Of a DNA stretch of 64,000 nucleotides, positions 1 to 9,007 are shown piece after piece. The stretch is from Flexivirga endophytica (GTDB lineage Bacteria; Actinomycetota; Actinomycetes; Actinomycetales; Dermatophilaceae): positions 186,001 to 250,000 of the forward strand of contig NZ_BMHI01000003.1 in assembly GCF_014640635.1 (NCBI RefSeq). The letters run 5' to 3'. The notes beneath the pieces are model-generated. The model had not been told where the DNA came from, searched no databases, and saw only the letters and a program-made list of their open reading frames with translations. Position 1 is the first letter of the stretch. Each line of letters opens with the position of its first letter. The position numbers were made by a program, and so were the translations under genes.

Positions 1-1045
1 ACAGTCCCATCACCGTGTGCATCCGGTTGGCGAACTCATGCCGTTGCGCGCGTAGCGCGCTCGTCATACTGCGCACTCCCGCGAGTTCGCTGGTCAGCTC
101 CTCGAGCTCTGTCCTGTCCTGCACGGTCAGGACTCCACCGAGGTCGGTGCCGTCCTCCAACGCGACCGGGCGATGTTTGGCGACCAGGACGCGCCGCCCG
201 GACACCGCCGTCACCGCGCGTCCGTGCTCATCCGGGTGCCGCATCAACCGCTGCAGGTCCGGCGCGAGCGCCAGCTCGTCGAGATCGGCCCCGAGCCGAA
301 CCTCCTTGCCCAGCAGTCGAATTGCCTCGGCATTGCACATGGTCACCCGTCGCTCCGTGTCGACCGCGAGCACCCCTTCGCTGATGCCGTGCAACACCGC
401 CTCGCGCTCGCGCACGAGGTCCGCGACCTCCGACGGCTCCAGGCCGAGAGTGAGCCGCTTGAGACGTCGACCGAGCAGTGCCGTCAACAGAACGGCGACC
501 AGGACGGCCGCGAGCGCCCACGGCAGCACGATGAACAGCACCCGCCGCAGTGCGTCATGTATGTCGGTCGCGGCGAAACCGACACTGACCTCGCCGACGA
601 TCCCGCCCGACGAGTCGCGCAGCGGCACCTTGCCTCGCGCCGACAACCCGAGCGTGCCGCGCTCGATCGAGACGTTCTCCTTGCCCGCGAGCGCCTCGTC
701 CGGATCGGTGCTGACCATCTTGCCGATCTCGTCCGGATTCGGATGCGCGAGACGGACCCCGCGATCGTTGGTGATGACGACGAAGAGCGCATGCGTGGAG
801 CGTTCCTGTGCCGCAGCGACTTTCTGCACCTGCGGCTGACGGTCGTCCGCGACCAGGTCACCGAGCCCCTGATCGGCAGCGATGGTCCGCGCCACGGACA
901 GCGCCCGCTGCTCGTACTGATGCTGCAACGTCGACCGCAGGAAGAAGCCGGCCACGAGAAGCGTCACCACTCCGAGAGCCGCCACGACGGCGACCTGCAA
1001 CATCATCATCTGGCGGGTGAAGGGCATCCGCCGGGGTCGGCTCAT
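1..1045 (-). CDS. CitA/DcuS-type sensor histidine kinase, N-terminal part (gene runs off the left edge)
   Basis: About 348 N-terminal residues are visible; the kinase ATPase domain lies outside the window. I start at the ATG at 1045 (MSRPRRMPFTRQ). A hydrophobic segment near residues 14-33, an extracytoplasmic single-Cache-like domain, a second membrane segment near 170-190 and a PAS-like region follow. The visible end carries RAQRHEFANRMHTV, the histidine phospho-acceptor motif typical of the DcuS/CitA/SpoOB class. Family members sense citrate or C4-dicarboxylates outside the cell; the ligand here is unknown. The gene is divergent from an ABC importer across a 188-bp gap, so it may control that importer. 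Its response regulator is presumably just outside the window. Confidence 0.85.
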   Translation of the reverse strand, partial: MSRPRRMPFTRQMMMLQVAVVAALGVVTLLVAGFFLRSTLQHQYEQRALSVARTIAADQGLGDLVADDRQPQVQKVAAAQERSTHALFVVITNDRGVRLAHPNPDEIGKMVSTDPDEALAGKENVSIERGTLGLSARGKVPLRDSSGGIVGEVSVGFAATDIHDALRRVLFIVLPWALAAVLVAVLLTALLGRRLKRLTLGLEPSEVADLVREREAVLHGISEGVLAVDTERRVTMCNAEAIRLLGKEVRLGADLDELALAPDLQRLMRHPDEHGRAVTAVSGRRVLVAKHRPVALEDGTDLGGVLTVQDRTELEELTSELAGVRSMTSALRAQRHEFANRMHTVMGL

Positions 1046-1233
1046 GGCCGACAACGATAGGGCGTTCGCCTGCATGAATGGCCCGGATGCGAAATGCGCA
1101 GAACGCGCTCAGCGTGCGAAATCCGGGCAACGCTCGCAACGCAGACAGCGGCGACCACCAGCCCATAGCGTCCTGCGCCGTGCCCTCATCGATGTGAGTG
1201 GGGTCACAATCTCCCCGCACAGAAAGGACGCGT

Positions 1234-2037
1234 ATGTCGCACCTCGTCGAGTTGTCACACGCGACCAAGCGTTTCGTGAAGGCCGGTGGCGGCATCCACA
1301 CCGCGGCCGCCGACATCACCATGACCGTCGATGCCGGCGAATTCGTCGCCGTGGTCGGCCCCACCGGTTGTGGCAAGTCCACCACCCTGTCCCTCGTCTC
1401 CGGACTCGAACCGCCGTCGGACGGCGTCGTACGAGTGAACGACCTTCCCGTCCAAGGGATCCCGGACGGCGTCGGCTACATGTTCCAGGCGGACGCGATG
1501 CTGCCCTGGCGCAATGTGCTCGCCAATGTCGCCGCCGGACCGATGTGGCGGGGTATGTCGAAGTCCGACGCACACGCCAAGGCCATGGACTGGATCACCC
1601 GCGTCGGCCTGGCCGGCTTCGAGAAGTCCTACATGCACCAACTCTCCGGAGGCATGCGCAAGCGTGTCGCCCTGGCCCAGACCCTGGTGAACGAGCCGAA
1701 GATCCTGCTGATGGACGAGCCGTTCTCCGCGCTCGACGTGCAGACCCGGGCGCTCATGCAGAACGAGCTGCTGGAGCTGTGGTCCGGCACCGGCACCGCC
1801 GTCATCTTCGTCACCCACGACCTCGAAGAGGCGATCGTCCTCGCCGACCGGGTGGTCGTGATGACCGCGAGCCCGGCACGCATCAAGGATGACTTCCGGA
1901 TCAACCTGCCGCGGCCGCGCAACGTCGAGGAGCTGCGGATGACGCCGGAGTTCATCGAAACCTATTCCAAGATCTGGCAGTCGCTGTCCTCCGAGGTCGC
2001 GACCGCCCGAGCCGAAGGAGCGTCCCGTGTCGCATGA
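1234..2037 (+). CDS. ABC transporter ATP-binding protein, NitT/TauT (SsuB-like) family
   Basis: 267 aa. It powers import through the permease that follows. Walker A (GPTGCGKST), the signature LSGGMRKR, Walker B (ILLMDEP) and the H-loop VTHD are intact. I chose the ATG at 1234 because GAAAGGA sits just upstream; a longer frame from 1198 has no ribosome binding site and would add residues foreign to the family. The gene overlaps the permease by 11 bp and is first of a three-gene operon. The subfamily handles nitrate, sulfonates, aromatics or pyrimidine precursors; the sequence does not decide between them. Confidence 0.93.
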   Translation: MSHLVELSHATKRFVKAGGGIHTAAADITMTVDAGEFVAVVGPTGCGKSTTLSLVSGLEPPSDGVVRVNDLPVQGIPDGVGYMFQADAMLPWRNVLANVAAGPMWRGMSKSDAHAKAMDWITRVGLAGFEKSYMHQLSGGMRKRVALAQTLVNEPKILLMDEPFSALDVQTRALMQNELLELWSGTGTAVIFVTHDLEEAIVLADRVVVMTASPARIKDDFRINLPRPRNVEELRMTPEFIETYSKIWQSLSSEVATARAEGASRVA

Positions 2038-2911
2038 CACCCTCACCGCCGACGCCGGCGCGATGAACGGCGCGATACCGACGCCGGCAGAGCGCAAGCA
2101 TGACCCCCGCGCACAGCTGCGCAAGCACAAGGCCCTCGTCTACAGCCTGCGGGCCTTCGTCCTGGTCGGTGTCCTGGCCATCTGGGAGATCTCGGTCAAC
2201 CTGTGGTTCGACCCGTTCTTCTACTCCAAACCGAGCCTGATCTGGAAGCAGCTCAGCACCTGGTTCACCGACGGCACCGCGCAGGGATCGATCTGGGCCC
2301 AGATCTCGATCACCTTGCAGGAAGCGGTCATCGGCTTCGCCATCGGCGCGATCGCCGGCGTGCTGCTCGGCATCCTGTTGGGCCGGGCACGCCTGTTGGC
2401 CGAGGTGTTGTCGCCATACATCCAGGCGGCGAACGCCGTCCCCCGGATCGTGCTCGCGGCGCTGTTCATCATCTGGTTCGGCCTCGGCATGTCGTCCAAG
2501 ATCGCGACGGCCACGGTCCTCGTCTTCTTCCCGGTCTTCTTCAATGCGTTCCAGGGAGCGCGAGAGGTGGATCGCAACCTGATCAACAACGCACGCATCC
2601 TCGGCGCCAGCCGGCTGCAGGTGCTGCGGTCGATTGTCGTCCCGAGCGCGACGTCGTGGATCCTCGCCTCGCTGCACACCGCCTTCGGCTTCGCATTGAT
2701 CGGCGCGATCGTCGGTGAATACACCGGCGCCACGCAGGGCATCGGCCTGCTGATCAGCACTGCTCAGGCGTCCTTCAACTCCGCGGGGATCTACGCCGGA
2801 ATGCTCATCAGCACCGTGCTCGCCCTCATCGCCGAGTTGGTGCTCGGTTACCTCGAGCGGCGGCTCCTCAAATGGCGACCGCCATCGCAGAGCGAATCCG
2901 TCGCCGTCTGA
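2027..2911 (+). CDS. ABC transporter permease, NitT/TauT (SsuC-like) family
   Basis: 294 aa with about six membrane segments. It begins inside the end of the ATPase gene, which implies translational coupling. The conserved cytoplasmic EAA-type loop is visible around NARILGASRLQVLRSIVVP, the contact site for the ATPase. It is the membrane channel of the importer, with the ATPase upstream and the binding lipoprotein downstream. The cytoplasmic N-terminal ~45 residues are hydrophilic and not family-specific. Substrate unknown. Confidence 0.93.
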   Translation: MSHDTLTADAGAMNGAIPTPAERKHDPRAQLRKHKALVYSLRAFVLVGVLAIWEISVNLWFDPFFYSKPSLIWKQLSTWFTDGTAQGSIWAQISITLQEAVIGFAIGAIAGVLLGILLGRARLLAEVLSPYIQAANAVPRIVLAALFIIWFGLGMSSKIATATVLVFFPVFFNAFQGAREVDRNLINNARILGASRLQVLRSIVVPSATSWILASLHTAFGFALIGAIVGEYTGATQGIGLLISTAQASFNSAGIYAGMLISTVLALIAELVLGYLERRLLKWRPPSQSESVAV

Positions 2912-2954
2912 CCCCCTCCTCCACCCCATCCCACCCACAGTCAGGAAATCAGCC

Positions 2955-4016
2955 ATGCACAAGAAACTCGCCGGACTCGCCGCCATCGGTATGGCGGGAG
3001 CGCTCGCCCTCAGCGGCTGCGCCACCAAGAACGACCACGGCTCCTCCGCCGGCGCGGGCGGCGGTGGCGGCGCATCGTCGGACACCGTGAAGATCATGGT
3101 CGGCGGTATGAGCAAGGTCATCTACATGCCGGCCGCGCTCACCCAGCAGCTCGGCTACTTCAAGGACCAGGGCGTCAAGGTCCAGCTGATCGATACCCCC
3201 GCGGGCGTCACTGCTGAGACTTCGCTGATCGCCGGGAAGGCGCAGGGCGTCGTCGGGTTCTACGACCACACGATCGACATGCAGGCCAAGGGCAAGTGCC
3301 TGGAGAGCGTCGTGCAGTTCGCGAATGTGCCGGGCGAGGTCGAGATGGTGTCCTCGAAGCAGGCCGGCACGATCAAGTCCGCCAAGGACATGAAGGGCAA
3401 GAAGCTCGGAGTCACCAGCCAGGGCAGCTCGACCGACTTCCTGACGCAGTACTTCACCGGCAAGGCCGGGATCTCCACCAAGCAGTACACAACGGTCAAG
3501 GCCGGCGCGGACGCGACGTTCATCGCGTCGATGAAGTCCGGCGGTATCGACGCGGGTATGACGACCGATCCGACCGTCGCCCGGCTGACCAAGACCGGCG
3601 AGGGCAAGGTGCTGTTCGACATGCGCACCGAGGCCGGCACCAAGAAGGCGCTCGGTGGGCTCTACCCGGCCAGCTCGCTCTACATGTCGTGTGACTACGT
3701 CAAGAAGAACCCGCAGCAGGTGCAGAAGGTCGCCAACGCGTTCGTCAAGACCCTGAAGTGGATCAACAGCCACAGTGCGCAGCAGATCTCCGACAAGATG
3801 CCCAGCGACTACAAGGGCAGCGACCCCGCGCTCTACGTGCAGGCGCTCAAGGGCTCGAAGGGCATCTTCAACACCACGGGCCTGATGGACGCGGCGGGCG
3901 CCAAGAACGCGCTCAATGTGCTCGGCTCCTTCTCCCCCGCGGTCAAGCCGAAGAAGGACCAGATCGACATCAGCAAGACCTACACCACGGAGTTCGCGAA
4001 AAAGGCGACTTCCTGA
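2955..4016 (+). CDS. Substrate-binding lipoprotein, SsuA/THI5/NMT1 family
   Basis: 353 aa. A lipoprotein signal peptide ends in LALSGC (lipidated Cys22), followed by a Gly/Ser-rich tether and an NMT1/SsuA-like binding domain. It would capture the solute outside the membrane and deliver it to the adjacent permease. Family members bind sulfonates, nitrate, thiamine pyrimidine precursors or aromatic acids, and no residue I can see fixes the ligand. No TPP-type riboswitch is evident upstream of the operon. The gene is followed by a long perfect inverted repeat, likely the operon terminator. Confidence 0.92.
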   Translation: MHKKLAGLAAIGMAGALALSGCATKNDHGSSAGAGGGGGASSDTVKIMVGGMSKVIYMPAALTQQLGYFKDQGVKVQLIDTPAGVTAETSLIAGKAQGVVGFYDHTIDMQAKGKCLESVVQFANVPGEVEMVSSKQAGTIKSAKDMKGKKLGVTSQGSSTDFLTQYFTGKAGISTKQYTTVKAGADATFIASMKSGGIDAGMTTDPTVARLTKTGEGKVLFDMRTEAGTKKALGGLYPASSLYMSCDYVKKNPQQVQKVANAFVKTLKWINSHSAQQISDKMPSDYKGSDPALYVQALKGSKGIFNTTGLMDAAGAKNALNVLGSFSPAVKPKKDQIDISKTYTTEFAKKATS

Positions 4017-4031
4017 TTGACCGGCATACCC

Positions 4032-4083
4032 ACGCATTGAGCGGCATACGAAATCCACCGATTCCGTATGCCGCTCAATGCGT
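4032..4083. terminator. Perfect 19-bp inverted repeat, putative terminator
   Basis: The arms at 4032-4050 and 4065-4083 are perfect reverse complements (ACGCATTGAGCGGCATACG and its complement), with a 14-nt loop that can partly pair. No T-run follows, so if it stops transcription it is a non-canonical terminator. A related CCGCTC-GATG half unit follows at 4091. It separates the importer operon from panD. Confidence 0.6.
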
Positions 4084-4134
4084 ATCCCTGCCGCTCGATG
4101 AGACGTGGTCAGCCACACCGGTACCCTCGTCCCC

Positions 4135-4548
4135 ATGCTCCGGACGATGATGAAGTCCAAGATCCACCGCGCCACCGTGACCCAGGCCGACCTCGACTAC
4201 GTCGGATCCATCACGATCGACGCTGACCTCATGCACGCCGCGGACCTCCTCGAGGGCGAGAAGGTCGACGTCGTGGATGTCACCAATGGCAGCCGCCTGT
4301 CGACATACGTCATTACCGGCGAAGCGGGCAGCGGGATCATCGGCATCAACGGCGCCGCCGCCCATCTCGTGAAGCCGGACGACCTGGTGATCATCATCGG
4401 CTACGGCCAGGTCGAGGACGCCGAGGCTCGTGACTTCAAGGGCTCGGTCGTGTTCGTCGACACCGCCAACAAACAGGTGTCCATCGGCGACGACCCCGCC
4501 TTCGCACCGGCCGGCAGCGGCCTGAAGTCGGCTCGCGCCGCGTCCTGA
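4135..4548 (+). CDS. panD: Aspartate 1-decarboxylase precursor
   Basis: 137 aa. It converts L-aspartate to beta-alanine for pantothenate and CoA synthesis. The proenzyme self-cleaves to form a pyruvoyl cofactor: the YVGSIT site places the cleavage at Gly24-Ser25, the usual family position. That supports the ATG at 4135 over the longer frame from 4105. The N-terminus [20 protein letters not shown] is canonical. The next gene starts 3 bp after the stop. No other pan gene is in the window. Confidence 0.96.
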   Translation: MLRTMMKSKIHRATVTQADLDYVGSITIDADLMHAADLLEGEKVDVVDVTNGSRLSTYVITGEAGSGIIGINGAAAHLVKPDDLVIIIGYGQVEDAEARDFKGSVVFVDTANKQVSIGDDPAFAPAGSGLKSARAAS

Positions 4549-4551
4549 CGT

Positions 4552-5388
4552 ATGCCGGAAGGACATGTCACCCATCGCATCAGCGGTGAGCTCAATCGCG
4601 AGTTCGGCGGGCGCGAGGTCCGATCGACCTCTCCGCAGGGAAAATTCACCGGCGCCGAGCTGGTCGACGGTCGCACGTTCGACACCGCGCAGGCATACGG
4701 CAAGCACATGTATCTGGCGTTCGAGGACGTTCCCGAGCAGGTGCACATTCACCTCGGGCTGATCGGCAAATTCTTCTTCTTCCCCGAGGCCGACCCGCCG
4801 ACGGAGAACGCCCGCTGGCGGCTGACCACGTTCGCGCCGGACACCACGATGGAGTTGCGCGGCCCCAACGTCTGCGAGCTCAGCTCCCCGGAGCAGATCG
4901 CCGAGACCATCAGCAAACTCGGTCCCGACCCGCTGCGCGAGGACGCCGATCCGGAGGTCGCCCGAGCGCGAATCCGCAGGTCCAGCAGTCCGATCGGCGT
5001 GCTGATGATGGACCAGAAGATCTTTGCCGGGGTCGGCAACATCTACCGCGCCGAGACGCTCTACCGGCATCACATCGACCCGTTCATGGCCGGCAAGTTC
5101 CTGCGCGGCACCGAGTTCGACCTGCTCTGGGACGACCTGGTCGAGCTGATGCCGCTCGGTGTTCGCGACGGTCGCATCGACACCGTCTACCCCGAGCACA
5201 CGCCTGAGGCGATGGGCCGCGACCCCCGGGTCGACAAGCACGGCGGAGAGGTCTACGTCTATCGCCGTGCCGGTCAGGAGTGCCTCGTCTGCGGCACACC
5301 CGTCAGCACGAAGATCCTCACCGGCCGAAACCTCTTCTGGTGCAAGACCTGTCAACCGCGGTCTCGCCGGCGCACCATCAGGGACTGA
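4552..5388 (+). CDS. Fpg/Nei-family DNA glycosylase / AP lyase
   Basis: 278 aa. The family removes oxidised bases and nicks abasic sites in base excision repair. MPEGH at the N-terminus gives the catalytic Pro2 and Glu3; the H2TH region is around VGNIYRAETLYRHHIDP; the C-terminus has a CxxC...CxxC zinc finger (CLVCG and CKTCQ). MPEGH resembles actinobacterial Nei-type enzymes more than MutM (MPELPE), so I leave the symbol open. It starts 3 bp after panD, and its last 11 bp overlap the convergent S41 peptidase gene. Confidence 0.93.
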   Translation: MPEGHVTHRISGELNREFGGREVRSTSPQGKFTGAELVDGRTFDTAQAYGKHMYLAFEDVPEQVHIHLGLIGKFFFFPEADPPTENARWRLTTFAPDTTMELRGPNVCELSSPEQIAETISKLGPDPLREDADPEVARARIRRSSSPIGVLMMDQKIFAGVGNIYRAETLYRHHIDPFMAGKFLRGTEFDLLWDDLVELMPLGVRDGRIDTVYPEHTPEAMGRDPRVDKHGGEVYVYRRAGQECLVCGTPVSTKILTGRNLFWCKTCQPRSRRRTIRD

Positions 5389-6295
5389 GCGTTCGCGGGT
5401 CTCGATACGGCTCGCCCCAGCGGGCTCGCCAACTCGACCAGCAGGAGAGCGCCTCGTCCGCCGCACACGGCACATCCGGCACGACGCCGGTGCCCTCCCA
5501 GTTCGTGCCGGTGACGGCGTTGACCGAGCGCCCGATCGGCACCGTCACCTCCAGCACGTCGCTGAGCCGGAAGACCTCCACCGGATGCGCGCCACCACCT
5601 GTGGTCTCACCGACGATCGTCGCCCGCTGCTGTGCCTGCAGGTTGTAGGCGAGTTCCTCACAGCCGGAGAACGTCAGCGTGCTCGTCAGCACCGCGACCG
5701 ACACATCATCGGGCAACCTGTCGAAATGCGGCATCGTCCAGAACTGCTGCGCGGTTCCGTCGCGGGTGACGACGTCCTGCAGGTGCACCGGCTCGTCCCC
5801 GAGCAGGAAGCCACACACGCAGGCCACCGTCTCCGGCGTGCCGCCTCGCCCGGCACGCAGGTCGATGACCAGCCGCTCGACACCGCGCAACAGCGCGAAG
5901 GCGGCATCGACATACGGCTGCGCCATCGGCATCGGTGAGAGGTATGGCGCCACGACCATCAAACCGGTCATCTCGTCGAGGCGCGAAACCGACCGAATGC
6001 CACCGGCATTCGCGACTGCCTCGCGGGCGTAGAACTCCCGGTACGCAGCACCGTCGAAGCCGTCCATCGCACCGGTCGACCGGTGCCGCACTCGCAGGTG
6101 GCCGTCGTGACTCAGGTCATGCAGCGCTGTCGTTGCTGCCGCTGCGAATTCGGCCGGCTGCTCGCTGGCCGACGGCAGCTCGTCCACGGCGAGCTTGTCG
6201 GCGATGTCCGTTCCGCGCTCGGGGAGGATGTAGCGGTCGCGCACCTTGCCACGCAGGTCGTCGATCAGTTGCTGGTCCCGTTCGGTGATCTCCAT
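5378..6295 (-). CDS. S41-family serine peptidase (IRBP/tail-specific-protease type)
   Basis: 305 aa from the ATG at 6295, which has GGGAGAAG upstream. The N-terminal helical domain is followed by the S41 core with STLTFSGCEELAY (nucleophile region) and ATIVGETTGGGAHP, both characteristic of IRBP-like S41 proteins. No signal peptide or PDZ domain is visible, so it is probably cytoplasmic; substrate unknown. The last ~20 residues (after ADEALSC) are encoded by a dispersed palindromic repeat at 5397-5442, so the native C-terminus has been replaced or extended. Convergent overlap with the glycosylase gene. Confidence 0.85.
   Translation of the reverse strand: MEITERDQQLIDDLRGKVRDRYILPERGTDIADKLAVDELPSASEQPAEFAAAATTALHDLSHDGHLRVRHRSTGAMDGFDGAAYREFYAREAVANAGGIRSVSRLDEMTGLMVVAPYLSPMPMAQPYVDAAFALLRGVERLVIDLRAGRGGTPETVACVCGFLLGDEPVHLQDVVTRDGTAQQFWTMPHFDRLPDDVSVAVLTSTLTFSGCEELAYNLQAQQRATIVGETTGGGAHPVEVFRLSDVLEVTVPIGRSVNAVTGTNWEGTGVVPDVPCAADEALSCWSSWRARWGEPYRDPRTLSP
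5397..5442. repeat. Dispersed palindromic repeat, family 2, copy 1 (in frame in the S41 gene)
   Basis: GGGTCTCGATACGG ... AACTCGACCAGC forms imperfect terminal inverted repeats (GGTCTCGA / TCGACC). Related copies are at 45164-45213 and 53004-53044. It encodes the C-terminal residues WSSWRARWGEPYRDPR of the S41 peptidase. Confidence 0.7.
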
Positions 6296-6316
6296 GTCTG
6301 CAGCTTCTCCCTGCCA

Positions 6317-6347
6317 TTGACAAAGCGACAAGACTTCTTAACGCTTG
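6317..6347 (+). promoter_or_regulatory. Promoter and possible ArsR-type operator upstream of 6352
   Basis: TTGACA at 6317-6322 is a consensus -35, and about 17 bp later TTAACG is a weak -10. Between and over them, AAGCG (6324) and CGCTT (6343) form an inverted repeat that could be the operator of the ArsR protein encoded just downstream. The ATG at 6352 is so close that the mRNA would be nearly leaderless. Confidence 0.4.
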
Positions 6348-6351
6348 ACGT

Positions 6352-6876
6352 ATGCCGATCGCCCAGGACCTCGTAGCCGACAGCCCGGCACAGTTGCGCG
6401 CACTGTCGCATCCGATGCGGCATCGCCTGCTGCGCGCGCTGCCTGCCGACGGGGCGACGATCAGCCAACTCTCACGCTTGGCGAAGACCAACAAGGGCAA
6501 CGTTTCTCATCACCTACGCGTCCTGCTCGACGCCGGGCTGGTGACTCGTGGCCACACCAGGACCGTCCGCGGTGGGACCGAGCAGTACTGGATACCGGTC
6601 GCGAGACGACTGCGCTTTCCGGCCGGGGACGGCGAGACAACCGATGCGATGCTCCGGGCGATCGGCGAGGAGATCCCGCACGACGACGACCACCTCTTCA
6701 ACAATCGCCGGATCAGCATGACCGCGGAACAGGCGCAACACCTCTCGGAGCACCTGGACCGGCTCGTCAACGAACTGCCCGACGGGGACCCCGGACTACC
6801 CAGCTACAGCGTGATCGTCAGCGTCTACCGAAGCGACCTCAGACCCGCACCCACCAGGACCAAGGAGCACTCATGA
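6352..6876 (+). CDS. ArsR-family winged-helix transcriptional regulator
   Basis: 174 aa. Residues 10-80 form an ArsR-type winged helix (LRALSHPMRHRLLRAL, with recognition segment NKGNVSHHLRVLLDAGLV). The C-terminal half lacks obvious Cys/His metal ligands, so it probably responds to something other than a metal. Its stop overlaps the start of the F420-type oxidoreductase gene by 4 bp (ATGA), so the two are co-translated. It is divergent from the S41 peptidase gene across about 56 bp. Confidence 0.88.
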   Translation: MPIAQDLVADSPAQLRALSHPMRHRLLRALPADGATISQLSRLAKTNKGNVSHHLRVLLDAGLVTRGHTRTVRGGTEQYWIPVARRLRFPAGDGETTDAMLRAIGEEIPHDDDHLFNNRRISMTAEQAQHLSEHLDRLVNELPDGDPGLPSYSVIVSVYRSDLRPAPTRTKEHS

Positions 6877-7295
6877 CCGACGACTTGCTGCGCGACCTCA
6901 TTGCCGACAGCCACCTGGCGACCCTCGCCACGATCCGCCGCGATGGACGGCCGCAGCTGTCCAACGTCAGTTACACCTACGACCGCGACCGCGATCTCAT
7001 CCGCGTCTCGGTCACCGACGGTCGCGCGAAAACCGCCAACCTGCGCCGTGATTCGCGTGCGACGATCCTCGTCAACGCCAAGGACGGATGGTCGTATGCC
7101 GCCGCCGACGTGACCGCCACCGTCCATGCGGTCGCTGCCGCACCCGACGACGACAGCGTCGAGGAACTCATCTCGATCTACCGCGCCATCGGCGGCGAGC
7201 ACGATGACTGGGACGATTACCGGGCCGCGATGGTCGAGGACGGCCGGCTCCCGCTGCACCTGCACGTCGACCGCGTCTACGGGCTCGTGCGCTGA
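6873..7295 (+). CDS. PPOX-class F420-dependent oxidoreductase (split beta-barrel flavin fold)
   Basis: 140 aa. The family fold binds F420 or FMN; LATLATIRRDGRPQLSNVSY is the typical N-terminal PPOX/FDOR segment, and KTANLRRDSRATILV follows as in FDOR-B proteins. It probably reduces a small molecule with F420H2; substrate unknown. Start ATG at 6873 overlaps the upstream regulator, which may control it. It converges on the PucR-type gene, 13 bp apart. Confidence 0.85.
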   Translation: MTDDLLRDLIADSHLATLATIRRDGRPQLSNVSYTYDRDRDLIRVSVTDGRAKTANLRRDSRATILVNAKDGWSYAAADVTATVHAVAAAPDDDSVEELISIYRAIGGEHDDWDDYRAAMVEDGRLPLHLHVDRVYGLVR

Positions 7296-7308
7296 CGACA
7301 GGGGTCGG

Positions 7309-8949
7309 TCAGCGGGTCACCACCGCACGCAGCTGCAGCATCGCGGCGAACCGGGCCTCCGAGTCCTCCAGATCGATCTCGCCGACCTCAGCGAGGCGTC
7401 GCAGGCGGTATCGGAAGGTGTTCGGGTGTACGTAGAGACTTGCGGCGGCGGCGACCGTGTCCCCGAAATGATCGAGCCACGCTCGCAGGGTCTGCACCAG
7501 ATCGGTGTTGTGGACGGCGTCATACCTGATCAGCCGCGCGACCGGCCCGGTCGGTTGGTCGCCGCGCGCGACGACGAGGTCGCGTAGCTCCAGCATCAAG
7601 GACTCCACGTGCACGTCCGCGAGTTGTGCGACCCGGGGACTTCCGCGTTCGCGCAGCACCCGCAGCACTCGATCCACCGCAACACGTGCACTGGCCAGAC
7701 CGGTGATGTCCTCGGCGACCGGACTGACCGCGATCAGCGCGTGATGCCCGCGGTCGCCGATCCGATCGAGGAAGTCGGTCGCGATGCTGACGGCATACCG
7801 CTCCCGCTGATGCGGCACGGGCACCAACCCGTAGACCACGTCGCTCAGCGCGGCCACCGCCGACGAAGGGTGCACCGTGCTCAGATGCATGGCGAACGCA
7901 TCGCTCAGTCTTTGTCGCTCGTTGACGAGTTCCGCCCCACTGACGACGGCCGGTGGCGTGTGCTGTCCGGCGATCGTCAACGCGAGGACGACCATCGGCT
8001 GATCGGCGACTCCGAGCCGGTCGAGCGCACCGCGCGCACCGACGCCGCCTTCGAGTGCGGTGCCGAGCAGGTCGGCTCGAAGCCGCCGCTCGACGTCGGA
8101 CCCCGCCCGCTGCTGGAGAAGGTGCAGGGCGACCAGCTTCGCAGCCTCCGAGAAGGCGCGAGAACGTTCCGGACTCAGCGGTTCGTGGACCGCTGCCCAC
8201 AACGAGCCGAGCAACTCGTCCCCGGCGCGGACGGCGATCGCGGCCCGCGCCATGGTCACCGCGGACGCGGGTAGCGACTCGATGTAGACCGGCTGGTCGG
8301 TGCGGTAGAGCTCGCGGAAGACGCCGCGTTCGGACAACAGGCGGGCATATCGTTCCGGCACCTGCCGGCCGAGAATGGTCTCGACCCGGGACTGGTCCGC
8401 CTCGTCCTGACGTCCGGAGAACGCCAGCACACGGGAGTTGCGGTCCTCGATCGTGATCGGTGCATCCAGCAACGCGGCGACGGCGTTGGCCACCGCGAAC
8501 AGGTCTCCGGCCGGCAGCCCGCCCAGGGTCTCGGTCTCGGACCCGCCGAGCTCTCCTTCGGCCAGGAGGGCACGCAGCAACGCGGTCAACTGGGTCCAGG
8601 AGGCTCCCCGGGTGAAGGCCAGCAACGCGACGCCGGTCTGTTCGACGGTGCGCAGCAACTGCGGATCCGGCGGGACCGGCGCCCGAACCACCAGTGCGGT
8701 CGCGCGTTGCTCGCCCAGCTCACCCAGCAACCGGATGATCCGTTCGCTGCCGGAGACGCCCACGCCCAGCACGAGTGCGTCCGGTCGCACCTCGGCCTCG
8801 TCGACCGGATCATGTATGACGACCGCGGAGATCGGCCCGGCGGCAGCCGCCGGCGACTCGGGGGCATGCACCAGCTCGAGCAGCGTGGCGCCCAGATCAT
8901 CGAGCAGCCGTGTCAGATCGGCTGCTGGTCGTCCGCTCATCGACACCAT
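7309..8949 (-). CDS. PucR-family transcriptional regulator (CdaR/GGDEF-like plus C-terminal HTH)
   Basis: 546 aa, or 543 if the second ATG at 8940 is used; that one has the better spacing from AAGAGATGG. A long N-terminal sensory region is followed by a GGDEF-like middle and a PucR C-terminal HTH (TVAAAASLYVHPNTFRYRLR). PucR-type proteins usually activate purine, amino-acid or peptide catabolic genes. It is the last gene of the minus-strand operon for peptide import and D-amino-acid conversion, 58 bp after the racemase gene, and is the best candidate regulator of the island. Ligand unknown. Confidence 0.9.
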   Translation of the reverse strand: MVSMSGRPAADLTRLLDDLGATLLELVHAPESPAAAAGPISAVVIHDPVDEAEVRPDALVLGVGVSGSERIIRLLGELGEQRATALVVRAPVPPDPQLLRTVEQTGVALLAFTRGASWTQLTALLRALLAEGELGGSETETLGGLPAGDLFAVANAVAALLDAPITIEDRNSRVLAFSGRQDEADQSRVETILGRQVPERYARLLSERGVFRELYRTDQPVYIESLPASAVTMARAAIAVRAGDELLGSLWAAVHEPLSPERSRAFSEAAKLVALHLLQQRAGSDVERRLRADLLGTALEGGVGARGALDRLGVADQPMVVLALTIAGQHTPPAVVSGAELVNERQRLSDAFAMHLSTVHPSSAVAALSDVVYGLVPVPHQRERYAVSIATDFLDRIGDRGHHALIAVSPVAEDITGLASARVAVDRVLRVLRERGSPRVAQLADVHVESLMLELRDLVVARGDQPTGPVARLIRYDAVHNTDLVQTLRAWLDHFGDTVAAAASLYVHPNTFRYRLRRLAEVGEIDLEDSEARFAAMLQLRAVVTR

Positions 8950-9007
8950 CTCTTGACGTTACAAGCTGCGATCGTCCCTCCACGGCGTTCAGGTGAAATT
9001 GCCTGCG

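Noticed and set aside
2912-2954. TPP riboswitch before the THI5/NMT1-like lipoprotein gene
   Set aside because: The 43-bp gap is too short and shows no thi-box sequence; none was seen upstream of the operon either.
4017-4134. CRISPR-like short repeats (GCATTGAGCGGCATAC units)
   Set aside because: Only two full arms in inverted orientation and one partial unit; no regular spacers.
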